From assembly GCA_965263305.1 (NCBI GenBank), contig OZ253666.1, forward strand, positions 2,914,001 to 2,978,000: a DNA stretch of 64,000 bases, given 5' to 3'. This DNA comes from MED-G105 sp965263305 (GTDB taxonomy: Bacteria; Pseudomonadota; Alphaproteobacteria; Caulobacterales; Parvularculaceae). The translations under genes and the position numbers were made by a program. The notes under the pieces are model-generated. The model did no database searches and was not told the origin of the DNA. It was given only the letters and a program-made list of their open reading frames with translations. Below, piece after piece: positions 1-8,704 of the stretch (position 1 is its first letter; the number at the start of each line of letters is the position of its first letter).

Positions 1-962
1 GCGTTGCTAGCGACCTCATGGAAATCCCGAAACGGCGACGTGGTGGTCGTTATGTCCGTGTCGCCGAAGGTTTTCGATAGGGCTTCTTTCGTTGCTGGCA
101 GATCCCCTTGAGCGAACGCAAGACTCGCCTTGGCGCCCCAAAGAAAGGGCTCCCACCCCCGCGCATCATCGTTATTGGAAAAAGAGAATCCTTCGTCGAT
201 CGCCGCCTGGGCCGCGTCGAATTCACCACGCCGGATAGCTAGGACGGCGATATTTGTCAAAATCCGCGCCTGTAATAAATTACTATCAGACGCCCTCGCC
301 ATCGCAAGGGATTGGTCCAACATTGATTGAGCTTCGTCATAGCGTTTTAACTCGCGATAAGCGTTGGCCCGGTTGTTCAACGAAACAAGGTCCAAAATCC
401 CGCCGTCTGAAAACGCTAGCGATGCCCGTTCGTAGTATTCGATGACGCGTTCGTATTGATGGGCGTTATCATACAATGTGCCGATGCTCTGTAGGGCGAG
501 CGCTTGGCTGCGCGCTTCGCCGAGAGCTTCAAAAATCCTAAATGCAGACTGAAAACTGCCCAATGCAGCGCCGTGTTCGCTAAGGGTTCTCTGAATTCGT
601 CCGTGTGCGAGTAATATATCGCCGGCGAGTTTTGTCGATTGATCAGTCAATGCCGCGGCCGCGCGCTCTGCAATCGGTTTTGCATCGTTTGGTTTATTTA
701 ACCGGGTCAACGCTTCACTTTGTAGCCACAAGCTGGTCGCCAGAGCCGTTGGGTCTTCCATTGCTTCAGCGTACTGTTCCGCTTCCAGGGCTTTATTCAA
801 TGCTTCCTGTGGTGAGCCGACCATCGCCTTTTTCGCGTTGGCGATGGCGTTCTGGAAATTTTCTATCGTTGCACTGGAGGCTGGCGCCTCAGCGCTAACA
901 GCCGGTATCGCCGCCATGGTAGCGAGCGTAACGATCGCGATGGAAATCAAAAAAAAGCGCAT
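1..962 (-). CDS. TPR-repeat protein, N-terminal part (runs off the window)
   Basis: An open frame on the minus strand starts with ATG at 962 and has no stop before the window edge (320 codons seen). The first ~24 residues (MRFFLISIAIVTLATMAAIP, then AVSA) look like a signal peptide, so the protein is probably exported or membrane-anchored. The rest is helical, with repeated TPR-like segments such as ALALQSIGTLYDNAHQYERV, SLNNRANAYRELKRYDEAQS and ILTNIAVLAIRRGEFDAAQA at about 34-40 residue spacing. In this architecture the missing C-terminus is often a GGDEF, kinase or DNA-binding domain, but nothing here shows which. The upstream gene on the same strand is the S8 protease. Confidence 0.75.
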   Translation of the reverse strand, partial: MRFFLISIAIVTLATMAAIPAVSAEAPASSATIENFQNAIANAKKAMVGSPQEALNKALEAEQYAEAMEDPTALATSLWLQSEALTRLNKPNDAKPIAERAAAALTDQSTKLAGDILLAHGRIQRTLSEHGAALGSFQSAFRIFEALGEARSQALALQSIGTLYDNAHQYERVIEYYERASLAFSDGGILDLVSLNNRANAYRELKRYDEAQSMLDQSLAMARASDSNLLQARILTNIAVLAIRRGEFDAAQAAIDEGFSFSNNDDARGWEPFLWGAKASLAFAQGDLPATKEALSKTFGDTDITTTTSPFRDFHEVASN

Positions 963-1183
963 TTTTCAGGGACTTCTGTGGTGTTTGACGTTCGACCCTA
1001 TGTTATCAAATACGAGTTAATAGAATGGACAGTGAATGCTAGGAAAGTCGCTGCTTACGAATAAATTAAATCGAATTGTACGTATTCGCGCGCGCTTTTT
1101 GTCTACGTTTCGTCAATCCGATGTTCCATATTTTCCGTCGTCTTTTCTGCGCCGAGACAATCGTTCTTTCGTTCGAAACCGTT

Positions 1184-4183
1184 TTAGAAATTTATGTTTA
1201 CCCGGCCACCGCCGGTCACCGCTGTTTGGGGAACACCGAAATCTTGGTTGTTCAGTTCCACTTGTCCAAAGGCGCTAACAAATGCTTGTCCCTTCAGGAT
1301 GGGCGTTGCATAAAGAATTTCGGATATGAAACGTCTGTTAGCGGAATTAACGGCTAACCTGTCTGTGACGAACCCGCTCTCACCAGTCGCGCGATCCGTG
1401 ATCTGTAAGGTTGTTATTCCAAGAGCGCCGGTTTCGTAGTGCATCGGCTGGGCGAATGACAGCCTTACCGCATCAACGTTTGATATGACGCCAGTCTTTG
1501 ATGCGGCGATCTGAAACGCGGTTGACGTAATGCCAGCATCGTCGACTGATAGGATGGAGTTATCGAATGTTGTGCCGCGCGTTTTACCGCCTGTCGCCGA
1601 GAGCGACAAAGCAATACCGTTTTGAAGATAGGCGTTAGCACCAACCGTCATCGCATCTGTGGTGGATCCACCTTCTAAGTTTAGCGCGCCTGACCCTTGC
1701 AATCCTAGGAGGCCGGTTTGTTCATATAACTGAGTATAGCCGGCGGTCAGTTCGATGGCGTTGCTAAGAGCGTAGGAAAACGCCGCATTTAGTGCACTCG
1801 CCTGATAGTCCCCAACGCCGTCAAACGCATTTCGCAATTCGCCGCTATCGGGGTCGCTAAAGAGGCGCCGGTCAGCGTTTTGAGTGTATCCGAATGAAAA
1901 CTGAAGCTGTTCATCCAGCGGTACGCTCAGGCCGGAGTAGAAGCCGCCCGAGGCGAGGCCAAGAAACGGATTTACACCCCCTGTCCTGACGTCATGATCG
2001 GTCGTCATGCCAAATTCTGTATTGCCCGAAAACGCGAGCGCCCCTTGTCCTTCGCCAAAAAGTAAACTCATGCCATTGGCGTTATTTTTGAGTACGGCCC
2101 CCATTTGAAATGGAACGGCGTCTTGCGCAATAACCACGTTGGGGTCGCGCTGGGTCGCCGTGAATTCTGCATTCCAGGCTGATTCGGTGCTGCCAACGGC
2201 ATGGACGCCGATATGGGTGTTGTTTGTAAACGTGGCGTCACCAATGATCCGCCGACGGCGCTTGTTCCGCTTTTTTCGCTTTTTCCGGGAGGTTTTCGGG
2301 GCTGTGGCGGCGGGTTGGGTGACTTGTTGGGCCAGATAATCTTCGTTGGAGGATTGGATATCTGCGCCCGCCGACAGTGATGCTGTCAAGCTGGAAACAG
2401 GAACTTCAAAATCGCGTTTCGTCCCGCCGATGGATTCAAATGCCGTTAAAGTCGCTGTCGGATTTAAAAGGTCAAACCCGTTGGCCGTCAATCCGCCGAT
2501 GTCGTTGATGTTCACTCTGCCATTTTCAGTTTCGACATAGAGAGCATTCGGGTCCAATGGCGCCAGCGCGGCTTCGATATTCAAAAGGCCGCGACCATAT
2601 ATCTCATCAGTACCCGGCGCGCCGAGGTCGGTGGCGGACTGCAGTAAGATATCCGCGGTTTCAGCCGGGTAATTCCGCAACCATTCCCAGTTAGACTGGA
2701 TGAGGGCTGCAGCACCGGCGACTTGTGGTGCGGCGAGGGATGTTCCGCTGGCACGGGTCAAGTTACCGTCATTATCTTGTACAAGGATGAGTTCGCCAGG
2801 GGCCACTAGAAACCTATCCATCAGGCGGTTTCCGTCGCGGCAAGTCCCCCAATAAAGGAGGCATGCATCTCCGGGGCGGTTTGAGAAATCGGAGATTTGA
2901 TTGTTGATATCAACCGAGCCGACGACGATCAGACGATCGAAAGCCTTGCTAATACCAAAATCGACATCGACGCTTTGCGACGTCCCTGAGTTCCCGGCGG
3001 ATTTTACGAGAAGCGTATCGATCGTGCCGAGGCCGGCGCCAAAATTGTAAAAGACATTTCGCCAATCGGGGTGCAGCGTGTACCCATTAACGCCGAGAGA
3101 CATGTTGATGATGCTGGCGCTGCTCCTAAAAGCGAGTTCCTGTATGCCATTGGTGACGTCATCCCAACTTGCGGTAAACGAGGCATCGAATGGATTGTAG
3201 ACGAGGAAATCGGTGCTAGGAGCAACGCCCATGACCCCAGTTCCATCATGAGCGCCCGCAAGGATACTTGCCACGCCAGCGCCGTGGTCCACCTTTGATA
3301 ATCCGAAGCCCTCCGTTTTGCGCACAGCGCCGCCGATCAGTGATGAAGACATAATGGGCGTATCGAGGAGACCAACGACAACGCCCTGGCCGCCGCCGGC
3401 GCGTTGCGATATGGCAGGCGACCACCGTATCTGTCCCATCCAATGATCAATGTGATCAAACCCCGTAAACGACATGACGCGGTCATGAAGTTCCAATAGC
3501 AACGAGGCGTACTGGTTCTTACTTAAATTCTCGACACCGTCGAAATCTTCTGGGTCAACGCCGTACTTTTCAAGAAGGGGCGTTGCAATTGTATTTTGAA
3601 AGTTCTTGCCGGTGTGTCCCTTGACGGCGGCGCCAAATGACGCCTCGGCTTGCCCGAGAACGGCGTTCAAATTATCGCCGAGGTTTTCTGGATCGCCGGT
3701 AAAGGCATCTAAGTTTCCGTAGAACGCATCAAGGTTCCCCCAAAAGGCGTCAAGGCTCCCGTAGAAAGCATCTAAGCTTCCATAGAATGCATCGAGGCTT
3801 CCCCAAAAGGCGTCCAAGTTGCCGTAGAATGCATCAAGGTTGCCGTAGAACGCATCCAGGTTACCCCAGAAAGCATCAAGGCTGCCGTACTGTCCGTTGA
3901 TGCCGGGTGCACCGAAGGCGTCTAGATTGCCCCAAAAGGCGTCCAGGTTCCCATAAAATCCATCAAGGTTGCCATACTGTCCGGAAATGTAGTCCTCATC
4001 AATATCGTCTTCGAGCTCCCATTCGTCATCGTTATCTGAGACAAAACGGTTTGCCGACATGCCGTCAAATTCATTGTTGAAAAACCCACTCAGTGCATCA
4101 ACGTCTTGTGCGAACGCGTCGCTCGAAATGGCGATCGTCATCGCTAGCAATGCAGATGTAATTTTCAATCTACGTTTTGTCAT
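1184..4183 (-). CDS. Secreted S8 (subtilisin-family) serine protease with heptad repeats and autotransporter-like C-terminus
   Basis: 999 aa. A signal peptide (residues 1-25, cleavage after AFA) is followed by an acidic segment, then twelve YGNLDAF-type heptads (70-161). The S8 catalytic domain spans about 240-540, with Asp274 (GLLDTPI), His300 (DHGAGVAS), Asn398 (SAGNSGT) and Ser482 (SGTSLAAPQVAG). Residues around 640-655 form a very basic stretch (KKRKKRNKRRRR). The C-terminal ~300 residues are rich in alternating glycine/aromatic strands and end in NINF, as in outer-membrane beta-barrels, so I infer an autotransporter-type protease. The SD region (AGGATTAGG) precedes the ATG at 4183. The His motif departs from the usual HGTHVAG, and activity is not certain. 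Confidence 0.88.
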   Translation of the reverse strand: MTKRRLKITSALLAMTIAISSDAFAQDVDALSGFFNNEFDGMSANRFVSDNDDEWELEDDIDEDYISGQYGNLDGFYGNLDAFWGNLDAFGAPGINGQYGSLDAFWGNLDAFYGNLDAFYGNLDAFWGSLDAFYGSLDAFYGSLDAFWGNLDAFYGNLDAFTGDPENLGDNLNAVLGQAEASFGAAVKGHTGKNFQNTIATPLLEKYGVDPEDFDGVENLSKNQYASLLLELHDRVMSFTGFDHIDHWMGQIRWSPAISQRAGGGQGVVVGLLDTPIMSSSLIGGAVRKTEGFGLSKVDHGAGVASILAGAHDGTGVMGVAPSTDFLVYNPFDASFTASWDDVTNGIQELAFRSSASIINMSLGVNGYTLHPDWRNVFYNFGAGLGTIDTLLVKSAGNSGTSQSVDVDFGISKAFDRLIVVGSVDINNQISDFSNRPGDACLLYWGTCRDGNRLMDRFLVAPGELILVQDNDGNLTRASGTSLAAPQVAGAAALIQSNWEWLRNYPAETADILLQSATDLGAPGTDEIYGRGLLNIEAALAPLDPNALYVETENGRVNINDIGGLTANGFDLLNPTATLTAFESIGGTKRDFEVPVSSLTASLSAGADIQSSNEDYLAQQVTQPAATAPKTSRKKRKKRNKRRRRIIGDATFTNNTHIGVHAVGSTESAWNAEFTATQRDPNVVIAQDAVPFQMGAVLKNNANGMSLLFGEGQGALAFSGNTEFGMTTDHDVRTGGVNPFLGLASGGFYSGLSVPLDEQLQFSFGYTQNADRRLFSDPDSGELRNAFDGVGDYQASALNAAFSYALSNAIELTAGYTQLYEQTGLLGLQGSGALNLEGGSTTDAMTVGANAYLQNGIALSLSATGGKTRGTTFDNSILSVDDAGITSTAFQIAASKTGVISNVDAVRLSFAQPMHYETGALGITTLQITDRATGESGFVTDRLAVNSANRRFISEILYATPILKGQAFVSAFGQVELNNQDFGVPQTAVTGGGRVNINF
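3701..3976 (-). repeat. Twelve 21-bp repeats encoding YGNLDAF-type heptads
   Basis: Inside the S8 protease gene, three heptads (residues 70-90), an 8-residue spacer (GAPGINGQ) and nine further heptads (99-161) are encoded in frame. The consensus is [YW]G[NS]LDAF, with one DGF. The DNA copies differ at synonymous positions, so the peptide, not only the DNA, seems to be kept. Similar aromatic/Gly/Asp repeats occur next to S8 domains in other alphaproteobacterial autotransporter proteases (family knowledge). Their role is not known to me. Confidence 0.95.
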
Positions 4184-4616
4184 GGAAATGCCTAATCCTG
4201 AGAATTATGGGTGGTTTATCGATGCGATGTTATAAATTTTTGCTAAAATACTTAGTAAATTTAACTTAATGATAATGTTAGTTAACGGAGTTTTACCGTT
4301 TTTTCGGTAGGCTGAGAAAGAGAATTTCTGTTGAAACATGCGACACTTCGGTCATTTTGGATTGTGTTTTTCGTGGCTGGGTCAAGGCATCTTCATCGAA
4401 AGTGTGTGTAAGATAGAGCGCCTACGTCAGAAAAAATCTTAATCCAATAGAGAAAATGCTGCACGAATTGAGCGAACCGTCAAAGGTTAGTGATGGTCCA
4501 ATAAATTTCCATCAATCAGCGTTGGGTAGGGCGTTAGGAAACCGTATAGTGAATAAAAATGTACATAATCCAAGCACGAAAGATCTGTTGCATTGTTTCG
4601 AAAATACCTCGAGCCG
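4184..4616. other. Intergenic region upstream of the protease (433 bp)
   Basis: AT-rich spacer between the end of the wzy-like gene and the start of the protease, both on the minus strand. Candidate minus-strand promoter elements are weak (TTTACT and TATAAC with a long, 19-bp gap). I see no convincing ORF, terminator or repeat. Confidence 0.5.
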
Positions 4617-5906
4617 TTATGAGCCAACGTCAAAAGATTTAGAGCGATTTTGAATTTTTAAACCAATCCCAATGGCGATAAGGCCCGGCCAATAGAGATA
4701 AGCGAGCATTTCAAGGTTCTCAGAAAAGCTGAAAAACCACATGACGAATATAACCGCTAAACCGGCCCGCGCTTCCCGGCGTGCTTGCGCTGTGATGGCG
4801 AGGTCGAAAGTGGTCCAAATCATCGCGACCGCAAGCGCAAGAAACCCAACGGCTCCTTTGACAAACAACAGGCCTAACCAGGTATGGTGCGATCCAATAG
4901 GCATATATTCGACATGATGCGGACCATTCTCTACGACTCCGTGTCCCCAAATACGCGCTTCGGTCCACCAACGGTCGAACGCCATATCGTTGAGGGCGCC
5001 ACGAACGCGATTAGACCCCGCGCGCATTCCGTTCACTCGATCGATCAGATTAGAAAGAAATAGTGTAATCTGTGGCGCAAATATACCGCCGAAGAAAACA
5101 CCGCCCGCTCCAGCGAGTAATGGCCAACCACGGCGTATCTGAGATAAACTAAACGCCATAGGCCAGGCGAGCAGCATACATAAAAGCGCCATCCGTGATT
5201 TGCACAACAAAACAACGCAGACCGCCGCAAAAATGGTCGCAAAGCGCCAAATGGGGCGTTTGTCTTCGATACCAAAAATTAACATCATGTTGGCGACGAG
5301 CCCGGCGGCTGGCGCCCATGGTGCGGTGAACTGTAACCTCGGTGCACCGCTTTCTGGGTCCGCAGTATACAGAAAGACTGTGAAGTATTCCGGACCTGAT
5401 CCACCGATCACTTTCAATGGGGACACAAACAAGCGCTCTGGTAAGCCGATGACTGACGCAATGATCAGGATTGGCGTTAAGGCGAGGGTCGTCAGAGCGA
5501 ACCAGGCATTCGCCTTGCAGATTGTTTGAAGCCGAATGGAGAGGCATGCGCCCGCCAGCGGAAAAATCGCCAACAAGAGCCAGCCCTTCGCCCAACCGAT
5601 CGATGACTTGATCGTTTTTGCGATCCCCAGCCCTTCTTGGAAATGGCCAATCAATAGAGCGACCAACATCATCGCCATTGCCGCTAGCCAAACCCATATG
5701 GCGAAGGGCGCGGGGGCGAGCTGTTTGTCCTCTGATAGGAAGTCGCCCGCATAGGCGCGCCAAACCACAAGTGTGGCCAGAATTATGGCAAGCACCGGGC
5801 TTGCGATATATAATCCGCCAACAAAGTAAAGCGACCAAGCGCCAATAATCGTTGTGGCGATCAGTTTTTCTTCAAGAGTGCGTTCAGTAACGGCAAGCGC
5901 AGACAT
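4617..5906 (-). CDS. O-antigen ligase/polymerase-like membrane protein (Wzy family)
   Basis: 429 aa with about ten hydrophobic membrane segments. Near the C-terminus it carries the Wzy_C-type loop and helix (SHHTWLGLLFVKGAVGF, around residue 345), the hallmark of O-antigen polymerases and ligases. It most likely polymerises lipid-linked repeat units at the periplasmic face of the inner membrane. It is the last gene of a three-gene operon: its ATG at 5906 lies inside the 3' end of the copolymerase gene (46-bp overlap, different frame), with no good SD, so translation is probably coupled. A ligase role cannot be excluded, but the Wza/Wzz neighbours favour Wzy. Confidence 0.8.
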   Translation of the reverse strand: MSALAVTERTLEEKLIATTIIGAWSLYFVGGLYIASPVLAIILATLVVWRAYAGDFLSEDKQLAPAPFAIWVWLAAMAMMLVALLIGHFQEGLGIAKTIKSSIGWAKGWLLLAIFPLAGACLSIRLQTICKANAWFALTTLALTPILIIASVIGLPERLFVSPLKVIGGSGPEYFTVFLYTADPESGAPRLQFTAPWAPAAGLVANMMLIFGIEDKRPIWRFATIFAAVCVVLLCKSRMALLCMLLAWPMAFSLSQIRRGWPLLAGAGGVFFGGIFAPQITLFLSNLIDRVNGMRAGSNRVRGALNDMAFDRWWTEARIWGHGVVENGPHHVEYMPIGSHHTWLGLLFVKGAVGFLALAVAMIWTTFDLAITAQARREARAGLAVIFVMWFFSFSENLEMLAYLYWPGLIAIGIGLKIQNRSKSFDVGS

Positions 5907-7306
5907 AACAGGAGAAGTCCCATGAGATAAAGAACGGTCGCGCCAACGGCGCCAATAATCGCAAGCGCTGGAATAGGCGATGAGGGTTTGCCGGACGCCG
6001 ATGGCGCTTCAATCGTTTGGACAAGGGGGTAGGAGGCAAACGAGTCGCTTTTCGTCGTATCAATCCGTGCAATTGCAGATCTGAAAACGGCTTCGGCAAC
6101 CTGAAGCGCGTGATTTAAATCTTCCAGTTTCGCAGCGTCCACAGATAATTCGGTAACAAATGCGCGTTCACGTTCAAGCGTTTCAGTCAGGGAGGCGGTT
6201 CGTTGGGATAGGGTTTGATGGCGAGCGGCCGCCTCAACGATTTCTTTCAGGAGCGCTGTGTATTCCGCGCCAACGAGCTTGCGAGCAGTTGATAATGTAT
6301 TTTCTGGCGTCGCTCCGGCGATGATACGTCCCCGCGCCATGATTTCACGACGAAGACCGGTGCGCTCCCGATTGAGCGCTATTCGCTTTGGATGGTTTTC
6401 GCCGAACTTGTATGATACCTCCGCAAGCCCTGCTTCAATCAAGGCGAAATTTTGAGCGAGTTTAATGAAAACCGGGTCGGCGGCGTATGTCAGTGCGGCA
6501 GAGGCCTCCGAATCGCTGATGTTCAATATTTTTAACAACGCTTGTAAGCGTTCCTTCGCCTCGGCTTCATCAATCTGACTACGATTTATTTCAACGTTTA
6601 AATTCTCAATGACCTCAATCCGATTTTTGAATTGATCAATGGATGTAAGCCCGGTTTCAGTCTGGTGGGATAGAAGCGCAGCGCGCGCTTCTGATACATT
6701 CTTCTCAAATTCCGACAACGTATCGCGGTATCCTGCTTCGCGCTGTTGGCGTTCAGACTTGCGAAGATGGTCGATCTCCTGGAGGAACGCCGCTTCTAGA
6801 GCAACGGCTAGATCACGGGCCTCTCCTGGCGACGACGCGGTGACATACACTTCCATGAATTGTGTTTGGTCAAGAAGCTTGATGCGCGGTTTTGGAAACC
6901 GATCGATCTCGGCCTTGGCTTCAGCCGCTGACAAAACGCGATCGCTCAACAGTAATCGTTTGTAACTCTCGGTCGGACTGACGCGTGTGTTTGCGAAAGC
7001 TGATTCCGACATCGAACTTGCCTGTCCGAGCGTGTTTAAATTTACCGTTGCGCCGGAGCCAGCCCCAGGAAGGATGAGTGTGAACTCTCCGACATAAGAA
7101 CGGGGTGTTAGGAATAAATAAGCCGCGGCGAGAAACCAAATACCCAAGATGCCGGCAATGCTAACGCGAGTGTAACGAGGGGCGCGTCGTCCACCGAATC
7201 CTTTCTTGATTCCGCGAGCGAGATTGTGCAAGAACCTTTGGATCTTATTGTTTGGTTCGGCGAGCTGTGTATCGTTGATCGGTGGATCATCATTGTGCGC
7301 TGTCAT
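5861..7306 (-). CDS. Wzz/GumC-like polysaccharide copolymerase without kinase domain
   Basis: 481 aa. One membrane segment lies at about residues 48-66 (AGILGIWFLAAAYLF) and a second at about 453-475 (IIGAVGATVLYLMGLLL), separated by a long periplasmic domain with coiled-coil stretches (200-400). This is the GumC/Wzz topology. The BY-kinase domain found in Wzc is absent, and no separate kinase gene is in the window. It sets chain length and bridges Wzy to the Wza exporter. Its ATG at 7306 overlaps the stop of the Wza-like gene by one base (TAATG), so the two are translationally coupled. Confidence 0.88.
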   Translation of the reverse strand: MTAHNDDPPINDTQLAEPNNKIQRFLHNLARGIKKGFGGRRAPRYTRVSIAGILGIWFLAAAYLFLTPRSYVGEFTLILPGAGSGATVNLNTLGQASSMSESAFANTRVSPTESYKRLLLSDRVLSAAEAKAEIDRFPKPRIKLLDQTQFMEVYVTASSPGEARDLAVALEAAFLQEIDHLRKSERQQREAGYRDTLSEFEKNVSEARAALLSHQTETGLTSIDQFKNRIEVIENLNVEINRSQIDEAEAKERLQALLKILNISDSEASAALTYAADPVFIKLAQNFALIEAGLAEVSYKFGENHPKRIALNRERTGLRREIMARGRIIAGATPENTLSTARKLVGAEYTALLKEIVEAAARHQTLSQRTASLTETLERERAFVTELSVDAAKLEDLNHALQVAEAVFRSAIARIDTTKSDSFASYPLVQTIEAPSASGKPSSPIPALAIIGAVGATVLYLMGLLLLCLRLPLLNALLKKN

Positions 7307-8541
7307 TAGAAGCCTCCAACCAAGCCGCGCGTGAAGATTGCCGGGGCTGCGGCTTCACCGATCATTTGCATAACCTCGCGGGCATTTGTGACGGCGCTGT
7401 CATAACAGGCCAGTGCGTCGCCTTCCTGGAGATAGGGATTAAAGTTATCGCGATCGGCACGGCGAACAAGCGCTTCAATAGGGCGTTCGACGACGATCGT
7501 TCTATCGGTATACCAGTCTCTTGTAATGTACACGACATATCGATTTGCATTAGTGACATGTGCGCCGCCAACGCAATTGGCCGACACCACGGCCTGTAAT
7601 AGTCGAGTGCCATAAGGAAAGTTCGATGATTCATTGTCAATCGAGGAAGCGGAATTGTGGAATGCGGGGCGCGTCAAGTTCGACATGAATATCCGAACGC
7701 CAGGTGCTGTCACCGCACTTGTGCGCGCCAGTTTTTCCTGAAAACAACCGCGCGATGGAACGATAATTTCGTCCCCTGACAAGATAACGGGGTTCTCCAT
7801 CAACTCGCCGGTAAACGCGCCTGTCATGTTCAGAACACGGCGCGCGCCGTTTCGAACAAGAATAATATTCGCGATATCCGCATCGGGACGAATACCGGCG
7901 GCCTGTTGCAAAGCATCGGCGACTGTTGCGATTGTATCGCCATCGCTGGTCGCATCCAGTTGAAGTGAGGTAACCGCGTCAGCGCCTTTTTGGTTTACGG
8001 CGAAAACACCGGGATTAAAGACCGCTCCAGAGACCGCGACCCGGCGAATGCCTGCATGTTTTTGCTCTACCGTAACGACCGCAAATCCGCGTTTAAAAAA
8101 TCCGCCTTTTACCAATCGGTGGGCAATGATGTTCTCAAGTTCATTGGGTTCGTGGTTGGCGGCGCTAATCGGCGCCAGATAGGGAAGGTCGATCGACCCA
8201 TCTGGCGCGATTTCGACGACAGCGGAAAATGCGTCGCTGTCATTGATAGACACTTCCAAAACATCACCAATCGACAGCGGTGTTGGGGCGGCACGGGGGG
8301 TGGGGCCGTCAGCAACTGTGTCCAACAGCGGCATCGCGCACCGCGCCCGGTTTAGCGTGCGGGATAAATCCACATATTCATGATGGCGATTGTCGATCGT
8401 CGAATGTTCCGCAACGGTGAAACGTTCATTTTTCCCAAGGTAGTTTCGCGGTGCGTGAACGGCGGTTGATGTTGCGCAGCCTGTCGCCGAGGCAACAAGA
8501 GCGAAAAATGCAATAAGACGCGTAATGGTTTTGTTAAACAT
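7306..8541 (-). CDS. Wza-like polysaccharide export outer-membrane lipoprotein
   Basis: 411 aa. The N-terminal lipoprotein signal ends in a lipobox (SATGC, Cys22). A Poly_export domain follows (LSIGDVLEVSINDSDAFSA, about residues 92-110, with IAPDGSIDLPYLAPI), then SLBB-type segments (RRVAVSGAVFNPGVFAVNQK and the DEIIVPSRG region). It forms the outer-membrane channel of Wzx/Wzy-type capsule or exopolysaccharide export. It is first in the operon, with a consensus sigma-54 promoter 35 bp upstream (8576-8591). The SD before ATG 8541 is poor. Confidence 0.9.
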   Translation of the reverse strand: MFNKTITRLIAFFALVASATGCATSTAVHAPRNYLGKNERFTVAEHSTIDNRHHEYVDLSRTLNRARCAMPLLDTVADGPTPRAAPTPLSIGDVLEVSINDSDAFSAVVEIAPDGSIDLPYLAPISAANHEPNELENIIAHRLVKGGFFKRGFAVVTVEQKHAGIRRVAVSGAVFNPGVFAVNQKGADAVTSLQLDATSDGDTIATVADALQQAAGIRPDADIANIILVRNGARRVLNMTGAFTGELMENPVILSGDEIIVPSRGCFQEKLARTSAVTAPGVRIFMSNLTRPAFHNSASSIDNESSNFPYGTRLLQAVVSANCVGGAHVTNANRYVVYITRDWYTDRTIVVERPIEALVRRADRDNFNPYLQEGDALACYDSAVTNAREVMQMIGEAAAPAIFTRGLVGGF

Positions 8542-8575
8542 GTGAGCCGTTGATGAGTTGCTTCACGTCGAGCGT

Positions 8576-8591
8576 TGCAAATCAACCGCCA
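8576..8591 (-). promoter_or_regulatory. Sigma-54 (-24/-12) promoter of the polysaccharide export operon
   Basis: The minus strand reads TGGCGGTTGATTTGCA. Against the consensus TGGCACG-N4-TTGCA, the invariant GG (-24) and GC (-12) are separated by exactly ten bases and the -12 element TTGCA is perfect. It lies 35-50 bp before the Wza-like ATG, in the short gap below a gene for a sigma-54-dependent regulator. An A/T-rich tract (8594-8638) just upstream could bind IHF and bend DNA toward an upstream activator site. Confidence 0.8.
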
Positions 8592-8704
8592 GCAAAAAAA
8601 ATTTTATAAGCTTTTGTTTTTTATAGAAAAAAAATATCATCGCAGGATGCGCGTGCAAACTGCTCTGGCATCGTGCAAGACCAGGATGGCGTTTTGCCCG
8701 ACAT

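Noticed and set aside
3701..3976. CRISPR-like regular repeats
   Set aside because: The 21-bp units are contiguous, in frame and vary at synonymous sites; they encode heptads within a protease, with no spacers.
4456..4653. 65-codon frame between the wzy-like gene and the protease
   Set aside because: AT-rich spacer frame without SD that runs into the antisense of the wzy-like 3' end.
8652..8680. Second sigma-54 promoter candidate upstream of the Wza-like gene
   Set aside because: The minus strand has TGCCAG...TTTGC without the -24 GG at the right spacing.
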